50,020 nt of DNA from Alphaproteobacteria bacterium. Lineage in GTDB: Bacteria; Pseudomonadota; Alphaproteobacteria; UBA11073. Below, piece by piece: positions 1-8,940 of this stretch. The stretch lies in contig JABDAM010000005.1 in the NCBI GenBank assembly GCA_013289145.1, positions 21,448-71,467 of the forward strand, given 5' to 3'. Numbering within the stretch: the stretch's first letter is position 1; each line of letters begins with the position of its first letter. Both the position numbers and the translations under genes were made by a program. The notes below the pieces were generated by a model. That model was not told where the DNA came from. It saw nothing but the letters and a program-made list of their open reading frames with translations, and did not search any database.

Positions 1-16
1 ATCATAACCCCAGCTC

Positions 17-694
17 TTGGACCGGCTGATGCATGATGAAATATTCTTCGACCGGTTTTTAAAGTATATGTCTGTGACGGTGACGGAAATGTTCCGTGAT
101 CCGGATTTCTATCGCGCGGTGCGCGAAAAAGTCATTCCAGTTCTAAAAACTTTTCCCTTTGTTAAAATTTGGCATGCGGGCTGTGCGACGGGTGAAGAAG
201 TTTATTCCATGGCTATTTTGCTGCATGAGGAAAATTTTCTAGACCGTGCGCGGATTTATGCCACCGATTTCAACAAGCATTCGTTGGCCGCTGCTGAAGC
301 GGGCATTTATCCCGAAGAACGCATGCCTAATTATATCGCCAATTATCTAGCTGGCGGCGGCAGTCGCGATTTTTCCGATTATTACAGTGCCGGTTACGGT
401 TTGGCGAAAATGAAAGATTTCTTGAAGGAGCGCATTACCTTTTCCTATCATAATCTGGTCACAGACGGCGTATTCGGCGAAATGAATTTTATCGCCTGCC
501 GCAACGTGATGATTTATTTTGACAAGGTTTTGCAAAGCCGCGTTTTAACGCTCTTTACCGACAGTTTGCGCCACGGTGGATTCTTATGCCTGGGTAACCG
601 CGAAACACTGAATTTTTCTAATGTCAAAAACCATTATCAGGCAGCGGACGTCAAACAAAAAATTTACCGCAAAATAGGGGCGGCGCATGTTTGA
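17..694 (+). CDS. cheR: CheR-type chemotaxis protein methyltransferase, N-terminally incomplete
   Basis: This is an S-adenosylmethionine-dependent glutamate O-methyltransferase of the CheR family. The open frame begins inside the N-terminal helical domain, at the family segment that here reads SVTVTEMFRDPDFY. It continues through the SAM-binding motif WHAGCATGEEVYS (about residues 53-65) and the typical NFIACRNVMIYF stretch to a normal C-terminus. About 225 residues are visible against 270-290 for the family, so roughly 45 N-terminal residues are missing. The TTG at 17 is only the first possible start; codons back to position 8 are open and an in-frame TAA lies at 5-7. The gene may therefore be frameshifted or joined wrongly at the window edge. 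It overlaps cheB by 8 bases. No receptor or cheA/cheW is visible, so a role outside classical chemotaxis is possible. Confidence 0.85.
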   Translation: MDRLMHDEIFFDRFLKYMSVTVTEMFRDPDFYRAVREKVIPVLKTFPFVKIWHAGCATGEEVYSMAILLHEENFLDRARIYATDFNKHSLAAAEAGIYPEERMPNYIANYLAGGGSRDFSDYYSAGYGLAKMKDFLKERITFSYHNLVTDGVFGEMNFIACRNVMIYFDKVLQSRVLTLFTDSLRHGGFLCLGNRETLNFSNVKNHYQAADVKQKIYRKIGAAHV

Positions 695-1277
695 TGCGGT
701 CGTCATCGGTGCATCGTCAGGCGGCATGCAGGCGCTGAAAACACTGCTTTCGGCGTTGCCCGCATCGTTTTTACTGCCGATTGTGATTGTGCAGCATATC
801 CATGAGCATTCCGATGCCTATTTGGCGGAATACTTATCCCGTGCCGGTGCCCTTGCCGTTAAGGATGCAGAAGATAAAGAGACGCCGCAACCAGGTATGG
901 CTTACCTCGCGCCAGCCGGTTATCATTTATTGATCGAGCCGGATGGCAGTTTCAGTCTTTCTATGGACGAAAAAGTAAATTACTGCCGCCCGTCGATTGA
1001 TATGTTATTTGAAAGCGCAGCAGATGCTTTCGGCGATCGCCTGATCGGTGTGGTGCTGACGGGCGCCAATGCGGACGGCGCCGCAGGATTGAAAATCATC
1101 CGGCAGCGCGGCGGTATGGCCATCGTGCAAAATCCCAAAACGGCGGAAAGTCCCTATATGCCGCAAGCCGCCATGCAATGCGCTCAACCGGATCATGTTC
1201 TGGATTTGGAAAAGATCGCACCCTTATTGATCAAACTTAATGAAAGGATCTCGTATGGCACAGGCACTGCGAGCTGA
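687..1277 (+). CDS. cheB: Stand-alone CheB methylesterase domain (no receiver)
   Basis: This is the protein-glutamate methylesterase/deamidase catalytic domain, which removes methyl groups added by CheR. The triad residues are readable: Ser10 in GASSGG, His37 in VQHIH and Asp130 in LTGANADGAAG. The conserved RPSID segment is at about 101-105. At 196 residues it lacks the N-terminal receiver domain of classical CheB, so phosphorylation cannot act on it in cis. The neighbouring receiver proteins could act in trans (inference). The ATG at 687 lies inside the end of cheR, and the 3' end overlaps the kinase gene, so the four genes are probably translated together. Confidence 0.9.
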   Translation: MFDAVVIGASSGGMQALKTLLSALPASFLLPIVIVQHIHEHSDAYLAEYLSRAGALAVKDAEDKETPQPGMAYLAPAGYHLLIEPDGSFSLSMDEKVNYCRPSIDMLFESAADAFGDRLIGVVLTGANADGAAGLKIIRQRGGMAIVQNPKTAESPYMPQAAMQCAQPDHVLDLEKIAPLLIKLNERISYGTGTAS

Positions 1278-2433
1278 GGATTTTTTTCAGGCACAAATGC
1301 GCCAAGCATCCGGCCAGGAAGTAACGCCGAATATCTTGATCGTGGACGACCGCAAGGAAAATCTGCTGGCCACGGAAAAAGTTTTGCGGCCGCTTTATGC
1401 GAATATCTTTAAGGCTGCATCAGGCAATGAAGCCTTATCGCTGTTGCTGCGTCACCGTTTTGCCGTTGTGCTGTTGGATGTGCAGATGCCGGAGATGGAT
1501 GGATTTGAAACGGCGATGCTGATGCAGGAACATGAATCCATGCATGGTGTGCCGATTATTTTTGTTACTGCGATTAGCAAAGAAGAAAAATATGCCAGTC
1601 AAGCCGCCGAAATCGGCGCAGTGGATTATATTTTTAAGCCCATCAATCCAGATATTCTGAAAAGCAAAGTGAAGGTTTATCTGGATATCTATATGCAGCA
1701 TGAACAGATCATGAAACTCAACGCTGTGTTGCAGCAATCCAATGAAGAGCTGGAGCGTTTCGCCTATATCTGTTCACACGACATGCAGGAACCGGTGCGT
1801 ATGATGAATTCTTATGCCGGGCTCCTCGAGGAGCAATCGGCGAATGTGCTGGATGCGGAAAGCCGGAAATATTTACATCAGATTATCAGCAACGCACAGC
1901 GCATGCAGAAAATGATCCAAGATATTTTAACCTTCTCGCGCGTCGGGCGAGAGGAAATCAAGGCCGAACGCGTGGACGTAAATGACATTGCGCGCGAAGT
2001 GCTGGCCGAATTTGAGGACGTTATCAAAAAAACCGGCGCGCATATTCATTATAATGATCTGCCGGTGTTACAGACCAGCCCAACTTTGATGCGTGTGCTG
2101 CTGCAGAATCTGGTTGGCAATGCATTGAAATTTCAGGATGGCCGCCAACCGCCGGAAATCACCGTATCGGCGGAACGCGTGGAAAACGGTTGGCGTTTTG
2201 CCGTGCGCGACAACGGCATTGGTATCGATCCAAGATTTCATGATAGAATTTTTACAATTTTTCAGCGGTTGCATCGTAAAGAAGATTACCCTGGTACGGG
2301 TATTGGCCTTTCCACCTGCCGCAAATTCATTCGGCTGTGCGGCGGCGATATCTGGTTTGAATCCGCGCCAGGCCAGGGCGCCACCTTTTTCTTTAACCTG
2401 CCGCAAGGAGCATCCCATGACGATACCCTTTGA
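1255..2433 (+). CDS. Receiver-histidine kinase (REC-HisKA-HATPase)
   Basis: This is a soluble signalling protein with a receiver domain first (about residues 26-143, phosphoacceptor Asp75 in LLDVQMPEMDG, Lys128 in FKP). A short helical linker leads to a HisKA domain with His175 in CSHDMQEPVR, then a HATPase domain with DNGIGIDP and the GTGIGLS G2 box. There are no membrane segments. The SHDxxEP form of the H-box also occurs in the kinases at 7375 and 9407 and is common in bacteriophytochrome-like kinases. An upstream in-frame ATG exists at 1240, but AAAGGA sits just upstream of the ATG at 1255, so 1255 is preferred. It overlaps cheB by 23 bases and the next regulator by 17. It probably takes phosphate on its receiver and passes phosphate to the single-domain regulator that follows (inference). 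Confidence 0.88.
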   Translation: MAQALRAEDFFQAQMRQASGQEVTPNILIVDDRKENLLATEKVLRPLYANIFKAASGNEALSLLLRHRFAVVLLDVQMPEMDGFETAMLMQEHESMHGVPIIFVTAISKEEKYASQAAEIGAVDYIFKPINPDILKSKVKVYLDIYMQHEQIMKLNAVLQQSNEELERFAYICSHDMQEPVRMMNSYAGLLEEQSANVLDAESRKYLHQIISNAQRMQKMIQDILTFSRVGREEIKAERVDVNDIAREVLAEFEDVIKKTGAHIHYNDLPVLQTSPTLMRVLLQNLVGNALKFQDGRQPPEITVSAERVENGWRFAVRDNGIGIDPRFHDRIFTIFQRLHRKEDYPGTGIGLSTCRKFIRLCGGDIWFESAPGQGATFFFNLPQGASHDDTL

Positions 2434-2851
2434 AATTCTGTTGATCGAAGACAATGAAGGTGATGTGGAAATGACCCGCCGCGCTTTTCGTGATATTCAG
2501 CCGGCCTGTAATCTTTCGGTCGTAAACGACGGTGCGGAGGCATTGGACTTTCTGAATAAACAGAAGAATTTTGACGGTGCGCCGACACCATCTTTAATGC
2601 TGCTGGATTTAAATATGCCGCGAATGGGCGGTTTGGAATTTCTGGAAAACGTCAAAACCGATGCGGCGCTCAAAGTTGTTCCGGTCGTGATGTTTACTAG
2701 CTCACAATCACCCGGTGATATCCGTAATTGCTATGATCATCACGCCAGTGCCTATGTGGTAAAGCCTTTCAGTGGCAAAGAATTTACCAAAGCCTTGCAG
2801 GATATCGTGCATTTCTGGACGAGCCTTGGTCAATTGCCGCAAGTAGTCTAA
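2417..2851 (+). CDS. Single-domain response regulator, Rcp1-like
   Basis: This is a 144-residue CheY-like receiver of the Rcp1 subtype. It has the acidic pair Glu11-Asp12, phosphoacceptor Asp64 in LLDLNMPRMGG, a Thr/Ser at the MFTSSQ switch and Lys in VVKPF. There is no output domain, so it must act by protein contact or as a phosphate shuttle. The frame is open further upstream, but that part is shadow of the kinase. The ATG at 2417 follows AAGGAG with good spacing and sits inside the kinase's 3' end, so translational coupling is likely. It is the last gene of the cheR-cheB-kinase-regulator cluster. Confidence 0.9.
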   Translation: MTIPFEILLIEDNEGDVEMTRRAFRDIQPACNLSVVNDGAEALDFLNKQKNFDGAPTPSLMLLDLNMPRMGGLEFLENVKTDAALKVVPVVMFTSSQSPGDIRNCYDHHASAYVVKPFSGKEFTKALQDIVHFWTSLGQLPQVV

Positions 2852-2930
2852 TCCACTTGCCCGGTATATGGAAATAACCATACTATGATATGAAAAACAA
2901 ATCTGTTATGTTGCAATTGGGGTAGGTGAA

Positions 2931-3626
2931 ATGCGCGGGTTTTTTCGTCTTTTGATAGGGGCGATGGTGTTTGTCTCGTGGGAACCTATGCTTGCCCATG
3001 CGGCGGATTTTTCTATTAATTCAGCAATTATTGAGTTCAATAAAGACGGCCCGCGCCAGCAGGATGTTATCATCAGCAGTCATTCGTCGGACAGCAATTA
3101 CATCATTACGGAAATCAATGAAGTCATCAATCCGGGCCGACCGGATGAAACGCGACATCTGATCACCGATCCAGCGCAGAGCGGATTGTTGGTGGTGCCG
3201 GACAAAGTGGTTCTCGCGCCCGGGGGTGAAAAAGTTTTGCGTTTTGTTTTGCTGCATGAGCCGGATGCGCAGGAACATATTTACCGTGTTGCTATTAAGC
3301 CTATCGTGAAAGGCATTGATGACAGCAACCGCCTTGGCCTGAAAATTCTGATCGGTTATGAAGTTTTAGTTATTGTCCGGCCTGCTGCGTCCGTGCCGTC
3401 TTATCAAGCAGGGCGGCAGGGCAACAATTTCTCCGTCATCAATAATGGCAATACCGATATTCTTTTCCAAAACGGCCAGCAATGTTTGGCGCCTGGGAAT
3501 TGCAAACCGTCACGGTTAATGCGCGTTTATCCGGGAACCAGTGCGCAGGTCACTCTACCGCTGAACGCGCCGGTGACTTATTCCGTTTGGGACGGCGCGC
3601 GGACTATTGAGAAGCGATTTGATTAA
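2931..3626 (+). CDS. Periplasmic pilus-assembly chaperone (PapD-like fold)
   Basis: This 231-residue protein has a signal peptide ending near LAHA-A (about residue 24) and two immunoglobulin-like halves. The first half contains the strand pattern seen in fimbrial chaperones (SINSAIIEFNKDGPRQQDV, then VPDKVVLAPGGEKVLRFVL near 90-105). The C-terminal half carries two cysteines (CLAPGNC). It resembles chaperones of the alternate (CS1/alpha-type) chaperone-usher systems, and the adjoining usher supports this. Its role would be to fold and cap the pilin-like subunits encoded at 6046-7137. A GGGGTAGGTG stretch precedes the ATG. The gene runs opposite to the usher and its 3' end overlaps the usher's by 23 bases. 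Subtype assignment is tentative. Confidence 0.72.
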   Translation: MRGFFRLLIGAMVFVSWEPMLAHAADFSINSAIIEFNKDGPRQQDVIISSHSSDSNYIITEINEVINPGRPDETRHLITDPAQSGLLVVPDKVVLAPGGEKVLRFVLLHEPDAQEHIYRVAIKPIVKGIDDSNRLGLKILIGYEVLVIVRPAASVPSYQAGRQGNNFSVINNGNTDILFQNGQQCLAPGNCKPSRLMRVYPGTSAQVTLPLNAPVTYSVWDGARTIEKRFD

Positions 3627-6015
3627 TCGGCGCACAAACTAAATCGTCGTGGTATAACAATACGCCGTTCACCGGCGCTGCATCCGGCAAATGCACCTGG
3701 CAATTGCCGCCATCCGCAGTGGCGAAAGTCATGGTATGCGGCGCGGATAGTTCCGCTTGCACGCGGCCCGTATCATCGGTGGCGGTTTGCGCATGGCCTT
3801 CTTGCAATACGCCGCCGGCCAGAGCTGTGCCGCCGGGCGTCACAATGCGCCCCGCCACGACGTAAAATTTATTCGCATCCCAAACCAGTTTCACCACATT
3901 GCCGGGATAAAGCGTTACTTTGCGTTCCATCGCGTCATAATCTACGAGGCCAGTTTTCGCGGGCGCAATTCGGATGCGGTAGGTGTGGAAAGGCGAGAGG
4001 TAAATCATCTGACGGTCGCCGACGCTGACGCTGCTGCGTTCAATGCCGTTGACGAAAATTTTCATGGGCATATCGGCATCGCCGCTGGTTTCGATAATCA
4101 CCGCGCTTTTATCATTTTCATCGCCGCCCAGATGGAATTCATCCGCCAATTCCGCAGCGTTAAAGGAGAAATTGCCGCCGTAGCTGAACATAGATTGCCC
4201 CTGGCCGAATGAATCCTGTACGCTGCCGCTGGCCTGGCCGAAATCTCCGCGCAGATCGGCATCACCGCTGATGGTGCGGCGGTCTTTGTCATGGCTGATC
4301 TCCGCGCCTTCGATTTCATGATTGCCTGGTGTGGAACCGTCGTGCCAAACGCGCAAACTGCCCAGTGCGCCGTCGGTGCCGTTGCCCATATCCATGCCGC
4401 CGGTGGCGGTGACGCCGTAATCGCCGAAGCGCGTGGAAAAATAAAGCAGCATGCTGCCTTCGCCGCGCCCGCCGGTATTGGCGGCGTTGGCGGTAAGGCG
4501 CAAAATGCTTTCATTCCGCTGCCAAATGCGCCATTCCGCATAAGGTCCGGCAGAAGTGATGGCGGGGGAATTTTCATTCTTCGTATAACTCGCGCGCAGA
4601 CCGAGATTGAAAGTCGGGCTGGCCGCATAAGTTGCCGTTGCAGTGCCCTGCGTATTCGTTTGCACGGCGTTTTGAAAACCGGGGACGTTATCATTGCTCA
4701 TCCATAATTGCCGTACATCAATATCGGCACTCCATTTGCCGACGTTATAAAGATAACCCGCCTGCGTGCCAAAATCGCCATGCGTGGAAGTCAGCAGCGT
4801 GCCTTCGGCTTGCCCGCTGGGGCGCAGCCAGAATAATCCGCTTTCCATAAAGACGCGGTTCGACACGCCGAGCAGGCTGAGGTTCAAGCCCAAATTATCA
4901 TCAATCCGCCGCACGGTTCCCGCACGCAAAATGGGATTGGATGTGATGACCGGCACGGTTCGGTCGTTGATCGCAGGTGCACGGATCAGGCCGCCTTGCA
5001 GATAATAAATGGGCGCGTCGGTGGGCGGAATTTCCTGATGTTTGGCAAAGAAATGCTGTTCTTCGCGCACGGAGCCGTCGGAATCCCGAATCTTCAACGT
5101 GATATTATAAGCGCCATCTGGCAGGACGCTGGTGTCAATGCGCTGATTGCCTGCTTCATAACTGCGTGAGGAATAGAGGCGGCCTTCACGATAAATCGAA
5201 ACAAAAGCGCGGCGCGGCAGATAGACGATAATATCATTGCCCTCGGTTTTATATTGATCCAGCCACGTACGCATCGAAGTGGCATATGAAACCCCCGCGA
5301 TATCGCGGTCAGTGATCAACGCCATCGGATTGCTGCGGAACAATCCACCGGATGCATCCCAACCTTGGCTTTCATCATGTCCCGCGAGTGTGTCAAATCG
5401 CAAACCCTGGTTGGCATAGGTGGTTTGTATGTCAAGGCGTTTTTCGCCGGATGAGAAAGTGGAATTATTGCCGAAAGCGAAATTGGGCGTAGCGCCGCTC
5501 GTGCCGTTAATCGCGCCGTTGAAAGAAGCGATGGAGGAAAAAGAACGGTCACCCGGCAGGGGCAAGAAATGATCGCCTGTTTCGTCCGTGACGGATAAGT
5601 CGTTTTTATTGATGAATAATTCCGCACTCAAATGATCTTCATCAAAAATCACGCCGATAACGTCGGGCTGCAGCTTACCGCAGTTATCTTGGTGTTTCGT
5701 CGTGCAAAGCAATTCAGCATGCGCGGGCAGTGGGCGGCTAAGCGCGTATAACGTGTGCGTTTTATCCTTGATATTCGGCAACGCGGCGATAACCGCTTCC
5801 GGTTTATCAAGCTGAACAACCCCCGGCGCAAAATGGACAGCAAAACGCCCCAACGCCTCGCCGCCGTAGGATAAGGATATCAAAGCAAAACGCGGCTCAT
5901 CCAGTTTTTCAAATCCCTGCGGTGCGCCACGCACAGTCTTTACCGCCGCGCAAGCGGGCATGGCCCACGCGCCGATCAAAATCCATACCAAGATTAACTT
6001 CCGCCAGAGAGGCAC
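3604..6015 (-). CDS. Outer-membrane fimbrial usher, alternate chaperone-usher class (TcfC/CfaC-like)
   Basis: This 803-residue outer-membrane protein is expected to form the secretion pore for pilus subunits. It has an N-terminal signal segment (about residues 1-24). An N-terminal substrate-binding region with a Cys pair follows (LLCTTKHQDNCGK). Then comes a long barrel region, with a plug-like immunoglobulin segment around VSIYREGRLYSSRSYEAGNQ and LPDGAYNITLKIRD. The C-terminal domain has a final Cys pair (GNCQVHLP and DLVCAPI), as in many ushers. The start is GTG at 6015, preceded by the very strong AGGAGGAA. Two pilin-like genes lie immediately upstream on the same strand, while the chaperone is convergent at its 3' end. 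Ushers of the alpha class typically run 800-880 residues, so the length fits. Confidence 0.82.
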   Translation of the reverse strand: MPLWRKLILVWILIGAWAMPACAAVKTVRGAPQGFEKLDEPRFALISLSYGGEALGRFAVHFAPGVVQLDKPEAVIAALPNIKDKTHTLYALSRPLPAHAELLCTTKHQDNCGKLQPDVIGVIFDEDHLSAELFINKNDLSVTDETGDHFLPLPGDRSFSSIASFNGAINGTSGATPNFAFGNNSTFSSGEKRLDIQTTYANQGLRFDTLAGHDESQGWDASGGLFRSNPMALITDRDIAGVSYATSMRTWLDQYKTEGNDIIVYLPRRAFVSIYREGRLYSSRSYEAGNQRIDTSVLPDGAYNITLKIRDSDGSVREEQHFFAKHQEIPPTDAPIYYLQGGLIRAPAINDRTVPVITSNPILRAGTVRRIDDNLGLNLSLLGVSNRVFMESGLFWLRPSGQAEGTLLTSTHGDFGTQAGYLYNVGKWSADIDVRQLWMSNDNVPGFQNAVQTNTQGTATATYAASPTFNLGLRASYTKNENSPAITSAGPYAEWRIWQRNESILRLTANAANTGGRGEGSMLLYFSTRFGDYGVTATGGMDMGNGTDGALGSLRVWHDGSTPGNHEIEGAEISHDKDRRTISGDADLRGDFGQASGSVQDSFGQGQSMFSYGGNFSFNAAELADEFHLGGDENDKSAVIIETSGDADMPMKIFVNGIERSSVSVGDRQMIYLSPFHTYRIRIAPAKTGLVDYDAMERKVTLYPGNVVKLVWDANKFYVVAGRIVTPGGTALAGGVLQEGHAQTATDDTGRVQAELSAPHTMTFATADGGNCQVHLPDAAPVNGVLLYHDDLVCAPINQIASQ

Positions 6016-6045
6016 CCAATTCCTCCTGCTCTATCGATTTCAGTA

Positions 6046-6561
6046 TCAAGTCGGGCTGACTAATAACGTAATCGTTCCCGTATAATTCCCTGCCAAAGCG
6101 TTCGTCATATCTTGTGTCGTAATCTTAATCGTCAGGCGCGCGTTCGGTCCGCTCGGATTTCCTAACGCGCAGGAAGTTGAAAGAATATTTGCCTTCATCT
6201 GGCCCGTCAGTGCCACATTGTTACTAAGCTGTGTGCCGTTCGTCGAACCCAAGTTCCCAGCGCCGGAATCGTCCCAATAAAGCGAATAGGGGATCTGATG
6301 CGATCCACTGGTGAGGATATAACCGCCCGGACTGCTGATCGTAATGGAATAACTCGTCAGCGGCACCGTCACGAGCGCGTAAATGCATAAATCCATATGC
6401 GCAACAATGGCCGGATCGCCGATGCCCCAGGTGCCCAAATTAAAATCGCTTATATTACTGATCTCAACCGGGCCGACGCCAAGTATCTGTGCCGTCGCAG
6501 GTTGATTTGCCGTAGCAATTAAAACCGCCAAGATAATCAAAAAACGCCGCATGTCGCACAT
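6046..6561 (-). CDS. Secreted pilin-like subunit B
   Basis: This small protein of 171 residues (168 if the second ATG at 6552 is used) has a signal peptide ending near ATAQ. The mature part is a beta-rich domain with two cysteines (MDLCIYA and STSCALG), a GTWGIGDPA segment near its start and GTITLLVSPT at the very end. It is clearly related to its upstream neighbour, which shares the SIGDG/GIGDP turn, a Cys after about 12 residues, a SGG/SGSH..IPYS strand and the closing GTI-L/M-L strand. A final hydrophobic strand and position next to an usher suggest subunits assembled by strand exchange. It could also be related to spore-coat U-type pilins. The gap to the upstream gene is 3 bases and to the usher 30 bases. 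Confidence 0.65.
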   Translation of the reverse strand: MCDMRRFLIILAVLIATANQPATAQILGVGPVEISNISDFNLGTWGIGDPAIVAHMDLCIYALVTVPLTSYSITISSPGGYILTSGSHQIPYSLYWDDSGAGNLGSTNGTQLSNNVALTGQMKANILSTSCALGNPSGPNARLTIKITTQDMTNALAGNYTGTITLLVSPT

Positions 6562-6564
6562 CCA

Positions 6565-7137
6565 TCAAAACGGCGTAATCAGCATAGTAATCGTGCCGCT
6601 ATAAGGCGTCGAGCTCGCCATCGCGGCGGTCATATCGGCATCGGTGATATTGATAATAACGCGCGCCGTATCATTACCCGCGCCACCGTGATTACAATCT
6701 GCCGTGGTCGTAGCGGCATTGGAAAAATCAGTGGATTGCATATTGCTGCCGAGCGGTGTGCCATTGTTATCCAATGCGCCCGTACCGTTGCTATTCCACG
6801 TCACACTATAAGGAATATCATTGCCGCCACTGCTCAACGTAAAGGCATTGCCTGCGCCGCTGCCTGTCGCCGTGACTTTATAACTGCCAGTCGAGGAATA
6901 AACGCAAATGTTGGAATAAAGCGTCACATCGCCATCGCCGATGCTCCAGCTGGGCAGCGTCATATCGCTAATATCGGTGATCTGTGCCTCAACAACTTTT
7001 GTCACGCTGATATTCACGCTGCCGGTGGAGGTGGGACCCAGAGTCCCTTGTGTTGCGGCATGCCCCGGCAGCGGAGAATTTATTTCCGCCAGCAATAATA
7101 TCAATAAATACATTCTGACATTATGAAATTTAAACAT
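6565..7137 (-). CDS. Secreted pilin-like subunit A
   Basis: This is a 190-residue exported protein with a signal peptide ending near PGHA-A. The mature domain contains SWSIGDGD, a Cys pair (SNICVY and TADCNH), NDIPYSVTWN and a C-terminal YSGTITMLITPF strand, so it parallels the next gene along most of its length. The ATG at 7137 was chosen because AAAGG lies about 8-9 bases upstream; an earlier in-frame ATG at 7161 has no comparable signal. As first gene of the pilin-pilin-usher unit it could be the major shaft subunit (inference). No separate, larger tip-adhesin gene is present in the locus. Confidence 0.65.
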   Translation of the reverse strand: MFKFHNVRMYLLILLLAEINSPLPGHAATQGTLGPTSTGSVNISVTKVVEAQITDISDMTLPSWSIGDGDVTLYSNICVYSSTGSYKVTATGSGAGNAFTLSSGGNDIPYSVTWNSNGTGALDNNGTPLGSNMQSTDFSNAATTTADCNHGGAGNDTARVIINITDADMTAAMASSTPYSGTITMLITPF

Positions 7138-7374
7138 GCTGCAAACCTTTGGTTGACACATGTAAAATCACAACAACCTTATCGTGTATTTTATGATAAC
7201 CTTTATGAAAAAGCGGTTTACTATCCGTGATGAAACGGAAAACTTTTCATCATTTTTTGATTATCTTTTTGTAAAATTATTGGCTTATTCAGCGAGTATT
7301 TTAAGCAAAATTTATGTTTCCTGCTCATGTCCATAAGACTTTGATTTCAAACAATTTTTTTGGTTGCAAGGCAC

Positions 7375-8940
7375 TCAACCCGTGCGTAACAGGGCATAAC
7401 CACCATTAGCAGTCTGCAAGTTCAGACAGGGTATTTGTTCAATAAAAGGCTTTAATTTATCCAGTCCCGCAGGCTTATTCATATAACCCACCGCTCCCAG
7501 GGATTTTGCACGCGCTATATCTTTGTCATCATTAGAAGTAGTGCACATGACGACTGGGATCCCGCGTAATTCATCCTGGTCACGCATTCTTTCCAGCAAT
7601 TCAAAGCCGCTCATGCGCGGCATATTGATATCAAGTAGTAAGAGATCTGGTTTCCCCTGAGTATTGATTTCGGATTGGAGTATTTCTAGCGCTTCGGTGC
7701 CGTCGCGCGCTATGGTCAAATGACATTGTAGATTCACACGATCGATTAAAAGAATTTTGGCCAGCTTAATATCGGCCTCATTATCGTCTACCAGCATGAT
7801 ACGCGCGATGGATTCAGGTTTGCCTTGCAGGGCAGCTTCTGGCTGTATGGTTGGAGTGGCAGTAAGGGATGAAGTATCAGTTGTATCTTGTGGCAGGGTA
7901 AAAAAGAACATCGTGCCTTTGCCCGGCGTGGATTCATACCAGATCTTGCCACCGTAAGACTCCACAATCTTTTTACAAATTGCAAGACCAAGACCAAGGC
8001 CTTGTTCTTTTTGATGGTTCATGCGGCGGAAAGGTTCAAACACCTGCGCGCCGTAATGATCTGCAATACCGATGCCGTTATCCGCGATTCGTAAAATCCA
8101 TTTGTCATCCTGGCGTGCTGCATCAATATGAATTTCAGGCTTTTTGTCCGAATGGCGGATGGCGTTGCAAATCAAATTTTGTAAAATCTGTATTAAGTGC
8201 ATGTGATTAATATAGACCCGCGGCAAAGAGCCATGCGTGATGGCGGCACCGCTATCGCGGATCAATTGTGCAATATTGTCCTTCACTTCTTCCAGCACAG
8301 CCGCGATGTCACAATGTTCGCGTGCGATTTGTTCCGGCGAAGTATCAAGGCGCGTATAGAAATAAACTGTTTCCACCAAATTGCCCATGCGCTCGGCAGC
8401 CTTTTGGATATATTGCGTATATTCTTTCCCACTTTCCGAAAAGATTTCGCCTTCAATTAGCAGATCGAGGAAGGATTTGATTGTGCGTACCGGCTCTTTC
8501 AAATCATGTGCCAGAGCGCGCGTGAAGATTTCTAATGCCGTACGTTGTTCGTGAATACGTTTTTCCATCGCGCAATGTTCCACTGCGCTGCGCACAATAC
8601 GTTGAATCGCTTCAGGTGTGACAGCAGACTTCGTGATATAATTTTGTGCGCCTTCATGCATTGCGGTGACGGCAATGGATTCATTTCCCTGACCGGTTAG
8701 CATCACCACCGATACAAAAGGCTGCGCCGCGCGAATGCGTTTTAAGATTTCGATACCGTTATAGCCTGGCAGCGAATAATCCAGTAAAACACAATCGGGC
8801 GGGGCAACTTGAATTTGTTGTAGGCCTTTTTCACCGTCATCCGATTCAACAATATCATAAATTTCATACGCATCCTTTTGCAGACAACGGCGATAAAGCA
8901 GCCGGTCATCCTCATTGTCATCGATGATGAGGATCTTCAT
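7375..8940 (-). CDS. Receiver-kinase-receiver hybrid (REC-HisKA-HATPase-REC)
   Basis: This 521-residue soluble hybrid kinase has four parts. The N-terminal receiver has Asp54 in LLDYSLPGYNG. The HisKA domain has the H-box in LAHDLKEPVR (about residue 145). A HATPase domain follows with ADNGIGI and the GLGLGLA G2 box. The C-terminal receiver (about residues 385-505) has the acceptor in LLLDINMPRMSG and Lys in NKP. The start overlaps the end of the upstream regulator in an ATGA arrangement. It is the last gene of the TonB receptor operon. With receivers at both ends, it could take phosphate from the transmembrane kinase or the Rcp1-like regulator upstream and relay it onward (inference). No DNA-binding output domain exists in the operon. 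Confidence 0.88.
   Translation of the reverse strand: MKILIIDDNEDDRLLYRRCLQKDAYEIYDIVESDDGEKGLQQIQVAPPDCVLLDYSLPGYNGIEILKRIRAAQPFVSVVMLTGQGNESIAVTAMHEGAQNYITKSAVTPEAIQRIVRSAVEHCAMEKRIHEQRTALEIFTRALAHDLKEPVRTIKSFLDLLIEGEIFSESGKEYTQYIQKAAERMGNLVETVYFYTRLDTSPEQIAREHCDIAAVLEEVKDNIAQLIRDSGAAITHGSLPRVYINHMHLIQILQNLICNAIRHSDKKPEIHIDAARQDDKWILRIADNGIGIADHYGAQVFEPFRRMNHQKEQGLGLGLAICKKIVESYGGKIWYESTPGKGTMFFFTLPQDTTDTSSLTATPTIQPEAALQGKPESIARIMLVDDNEADIKLAKILLIDRVNLQCHLTIARDGTEALEILQSEINTQGKPDLLLLDINMPRMSGFELLERMRDQDELRGIPVVMCTTSNDDKDIARAKSLGAVGYMNKPAGLDKLKPFIEQIPCLNLQTANGGYALLRTG

Noticed and set aside
2138-2416. Upstream extension of the Rcp1-like regulator frame
   Set aside because: It lies over the kinase ATP-binding domain in another frame; the receiver starts normally at 2417 with a good AAGGAG.
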